Program-made: the position numbers and the translations under genes
Origin: Streptomyces sp. 1-11
GTDB lineage: Bacteria; Actinomycetota; Actinomycetes; Streptomycetales; Streptomycetaceae
Assembly: GCF_007176755.1 (NCBI RefSeq)
Contig: NZ_BJTV01000004.1
Coordinates: 310,001-374,000 of the forward strand
Direction: 5' to 3'
Length of the DNA stretch: 64,000 nucleotides
Part shown: one piece after another, positions 62,515-64,000 of the stretch
Numbering within the stretch: position 1 is the first letter of the stretch
Layout: every line of letters begins with the position of its first letter
The notes under the pieces: model-generated
Seen by the model: the letters and a program-made list of their open reading frames with translations, nothing else
Told to the model about the DNA's origin: nothing
Database searches by the model: none

Positions 62515-62802
62515 TCAGCCGCTGAACATCGCCAGCAGGACGAAGAAGCCGGACAGGCCGAGGGCGCCGAGGACGGTGCCGGCCACGGCGGGCCACATGC
62601 GGCCGATGCCCTGGCGGGCGTAGTGGATGCCCGCCAGGCCGGAGGTGACGGCGAAGGCGCCGGCCAGCCACGACCACGGCATCACGATGAACATGAGGCC
62701 GGGCCAGACGCCCGGGGCGGCGATGATCCCGAGGACGAGCGCGATGGGGCCGAGGGCGACGGCGGGTGTGTCGTCGGGGTCCGGTGCGGTCGGCGCAGAC
62801 AT
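62515..62802 (-). CDS. Small integral membrane protein
   Basis: 95 residues with three membrane segments (LGPIALVLGIIAAPGVW, IVMPWSWLAGAFAVTSG, AVAGTVLGALGLSGFFV). It resembles small DUF4190-like membrane proteins, though too short to be sure. The ATG at 62802 follows AGGGGGAT. A perfect 18-base palindrome starts 13 bases upstream of the start, so the gene is very probably repressor-controlled. Function unknown. Confidence 0.7.
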   Translation of the reverse strand: MSAPTAPDPDDTPAVALGPIALVLGIIAAPGVWPGLMFIVMPWSWLAGAFAVTSGLAGIHYARQGIGRMWPAVAGTVLGALGLSGFFVLLAMFSG

Positions 62803-62814
62803 GTGATCCCCCTG

Positions 62815-62832
62815 ATTTGAACGTGTTCAAAT
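62815..62832. promoter_or_regulatory. Perfect 18-base palindrome, probable TetR-type operator
   Basis: ATTTGAAC-GT-GTTCAAAT is a perfect dyad in an AT-rich patch. On the leftward strand it overlaps the sequence TATTTG just before the small membrane-protein gene, so binding would block transcription start. The form (GAAC-GT-GTTC) is common for TetR-family repressors. No regulator gene lies beside it in the window. Confidence 0.7.
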
Positions 62833-62905
62833 ACTTGTCGCGAGCATAACAGGGCACGGGGGCAACAGGGCACGGCGGCATGGCTCAGCCCGGGTCGAAT
62901 CCCCG

Positions 62906-64000
62906 TCAACCGCGCGGGATCCGGGCGTAGAGCACCGCCCCGTCGACCCGGCCCACCTCCTCGTAGCGCCCGGTCAGCAGCCGGCGCAGGCTGGGGAGGC
63001 GGTCGGGGCGGTACGGCTCGCCCCGTGAGTCGTCGACCACCAGGGCCGGGGCCCGCGCGGTCATCTCCGCGCGGAAGACGGGCCAGGCGCCCGCCACCGC
63101 GTACCGCTCGCCGACCCGGGGGCCGTCGCGGCCGCCGCTGTAGTTGGTGAGCAGGCCGGCGGTGAGGTAGCGGCTCGCCGGGGTGCGGTCCGCCAGCCAG
63201 TACGTCTCGGGGTGCATGCCCCACACCAGGACCCGGTCGGCCGGCGTGGTGCGCTGCGCGAGCGCGCTCGCGAGGCGCTGGGCGTGGGCGAGTTCGGGGC
63301 GTGGGGCGTACAGGCCCCAGGCGAGGAACAGGGCGCAGCAGCAGGCCGAGGTGAGCACGGCGGACGTCAGGCGTGCGCGAGGCAGCAGTTGCAGCGCCGC
63401 GGTGGCCAGCAGGGCCGCGGGCGGCAGGAGTTGCAGGTAGTAGTGCCCGAAGAAGTGGAAGCCCAGCACGACGGCGGCGGCCGAGGAGGCCAGCCAGAGC
63501 CACAGGTCGGCCGCCGTGGCCCGGGTGGCGCGCAGCACCCGCAGGACGGGCGGGACCAGGCCCGCGCAGGCCACGGCCAGGATGGCGGTGTTGGCCAGCG
63601 CCCGGCCGAGGACGTGCGGTCCGGAACCGGCGAGGGAGGCGTAGGCGGTGCTTCCGGTGACCGTCCAGAACAGGAACCCGGCGGGGTCGGTGACCAGGGC
63701 CGCGCCCAGGACGGGTGCCGCGAACCCGGCCACGAGCCGCACGGCGCCCGCCCGCGCCGGGGCGTCCGGCCCCGCCCCCGCCCCGGCCCGCCGGTGGAGC
63801 AGCCAGAGGACCGGCAGCAGTACCGCGCCGCCGGTCTGCTTGGCGAGGAAGGCGCAGGCGACGGCGGTTCCGGCCGCGCCCCAGCGGCCGCGGTCCGCGC
63901 ACCACACGGCGGCCGCGGTGCCGGGCAGTATGAACACCTCGAAGGTGGCCGCCTGCGCGTCCTCGGGGTTGAGCCCGACCGACACCAGCAGGTACAGCAC
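62906..64000 (-). CDS. Polytopic glycosyltransferase (ArnT/GT39-like), C-terminal part
   Basis: The frame stays open to the window edge, so the start is outside; at least 364 residues are present. Seven or more membrane segments (for example GTAAAVWCADRGRWGAAG, AVVLGFHFFGHYYLQLL) precede a soluble C-terminal region (TPADRVLVWGMHPETYWLADR ... RVDGAVLYARIPRG). This layout fits polyprenyl-phosphate-sugar-dependent glycosyltransferases of the ArnT/PMT class; the N-terminal acidic motif needed for proof lies outside. It may serve the nearby glycopolymer genes. Confidence 0.72.
   Translation of the reverse strand: MLYLLVSVGLNPEDAQAATFEVFILPGTAAAVWCADRGRWGAAGTAVACAFLAKQTGGAVLLPVLWLLHRRAGAGAGPDAPARAGAVRLVAGFAAPVLGAALVTDPAGFLFWTVTGSTAYASLAGSGPHVLGRALANTAILAVACAGLVPPVLRVLRATRATAADLWLWLASSAAAVVLGFHFFGHYYLQLLPPAALLATAALQLLPRARLTSAVLTSACCCALFLAWGLYAPRPELAHAQRLASALAQRTTPADRVLVWGMHPETYWLADRTPASRYLTAGLLTNYSGGRDGPRVGERYAVAGAWPVFRAEMTARAPALVVDDSRGEPYRPDRLPSLRRLLTGRYEEVGRVDGAVLYARIPRG

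Noticed and set aside
62885..62915. tRNA T-arm-like sequence GGGTCGAATCCCC, possible tRNA or attachment site
   Set aside because: No acceptor, D or anticodon stems can be built around it on either strand, and it overlaps the end of a glycosyltransferase gene.

Overview
The window is high-GC actinobacterial DNA, almost certainly a Streptomyces chromosome. The codon use, the GTG/TTG starts, the coproporphyrin-type heme genes, the rare TTA codons and families such as DUF6230/DUF6114, DUF3000, SCO6045-like DUF692 and FxSxx-COOH partners all fit. From memory, the stretch from murC through hemG/hemQ, hemE, the LuxR-type regulator, rnd and fadA/fadB resembles the SCO6026-SCO6060 part of the S. coelicolor core. 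That correspondence was not checked by a search.

Layout. 1-3.9 kb: the start of a TetR/gamma-butyrolactone-receptor-like regulator with a candidate operator, a membrane-anchored lytic polysaccharide monooxygenase, a secreted protein, and the overlapping DUF6230-DUF6114 pair. 3.9-7.4 kb: a leftward OpuC-type osmoprotectant ABC operon. 7.5-19.1 kb: an accessory island. Rightward it carries a nucleoside phosphorylase with a C-terminal effector-associated domain, a VMAP protein, a MoxR-type AAA ATPase and a 1,458-residue vWA/NB-ARC/TPR protein, the last three linked by 4-bp overlaps. Leftward it carries a SLATT two-TM protein, a 56-residue FxSxx-like precursor peptide and an HExxH peptide hydroxylase. 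19.2-23.8 kb: msrB, murC, a UspA-like protein, a RibD C-terminal-type reductase and zapE. 24-31 kb: carbonic anhydrase/SulP bicarbonate module, SPFH protein, FAD-Rieske oxidoreductase, NodB deacetylase lipoprotein, zinc-ribbon protein and Pth2-like hydrolase. 31-36 kb: DUF692 fusion, DUF4142, TIGR04222 and a secreted peptidase. 36-46 kb: heme genes chdC, cgoX and hemE among envelope, redox and regulatory genes, then rnd. 46.9-50.3 kb: fadA-fadB. 50.4-59.3 kb: a leftward cell-wall glycopolymer island with three paralogous glycosyltransferases, two of them fused to TagF-like domains, and a Stealth phosphotransferase. The remainder holds a beta-propeller-like protein, an LCP ligase, a NYN nuclease, a small membrane protein behind a perfect 18-bp palindrome, and a truncated polytopic glycosyltransferase.

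The most interesting part is the 7.5-19.1 kb island. It combines a ternary VMAP-MoxR-vWA regulatory cassette, an EAD-tagged nucleosidase that can dock onto the VMAP through a shared domain, an NTPase/TPR sensor fused to the vWA, a SLATT membrane effector, and a RiPP-like pair whose precursor has no phenylalanine, ends in cysteine and has no radical SAM maturase nearby. Four of the six TTA codons I can find in the whole window lie in this island, so it is probably under bldA control. All readings are by eye; domain names are family recognitions, not search results.
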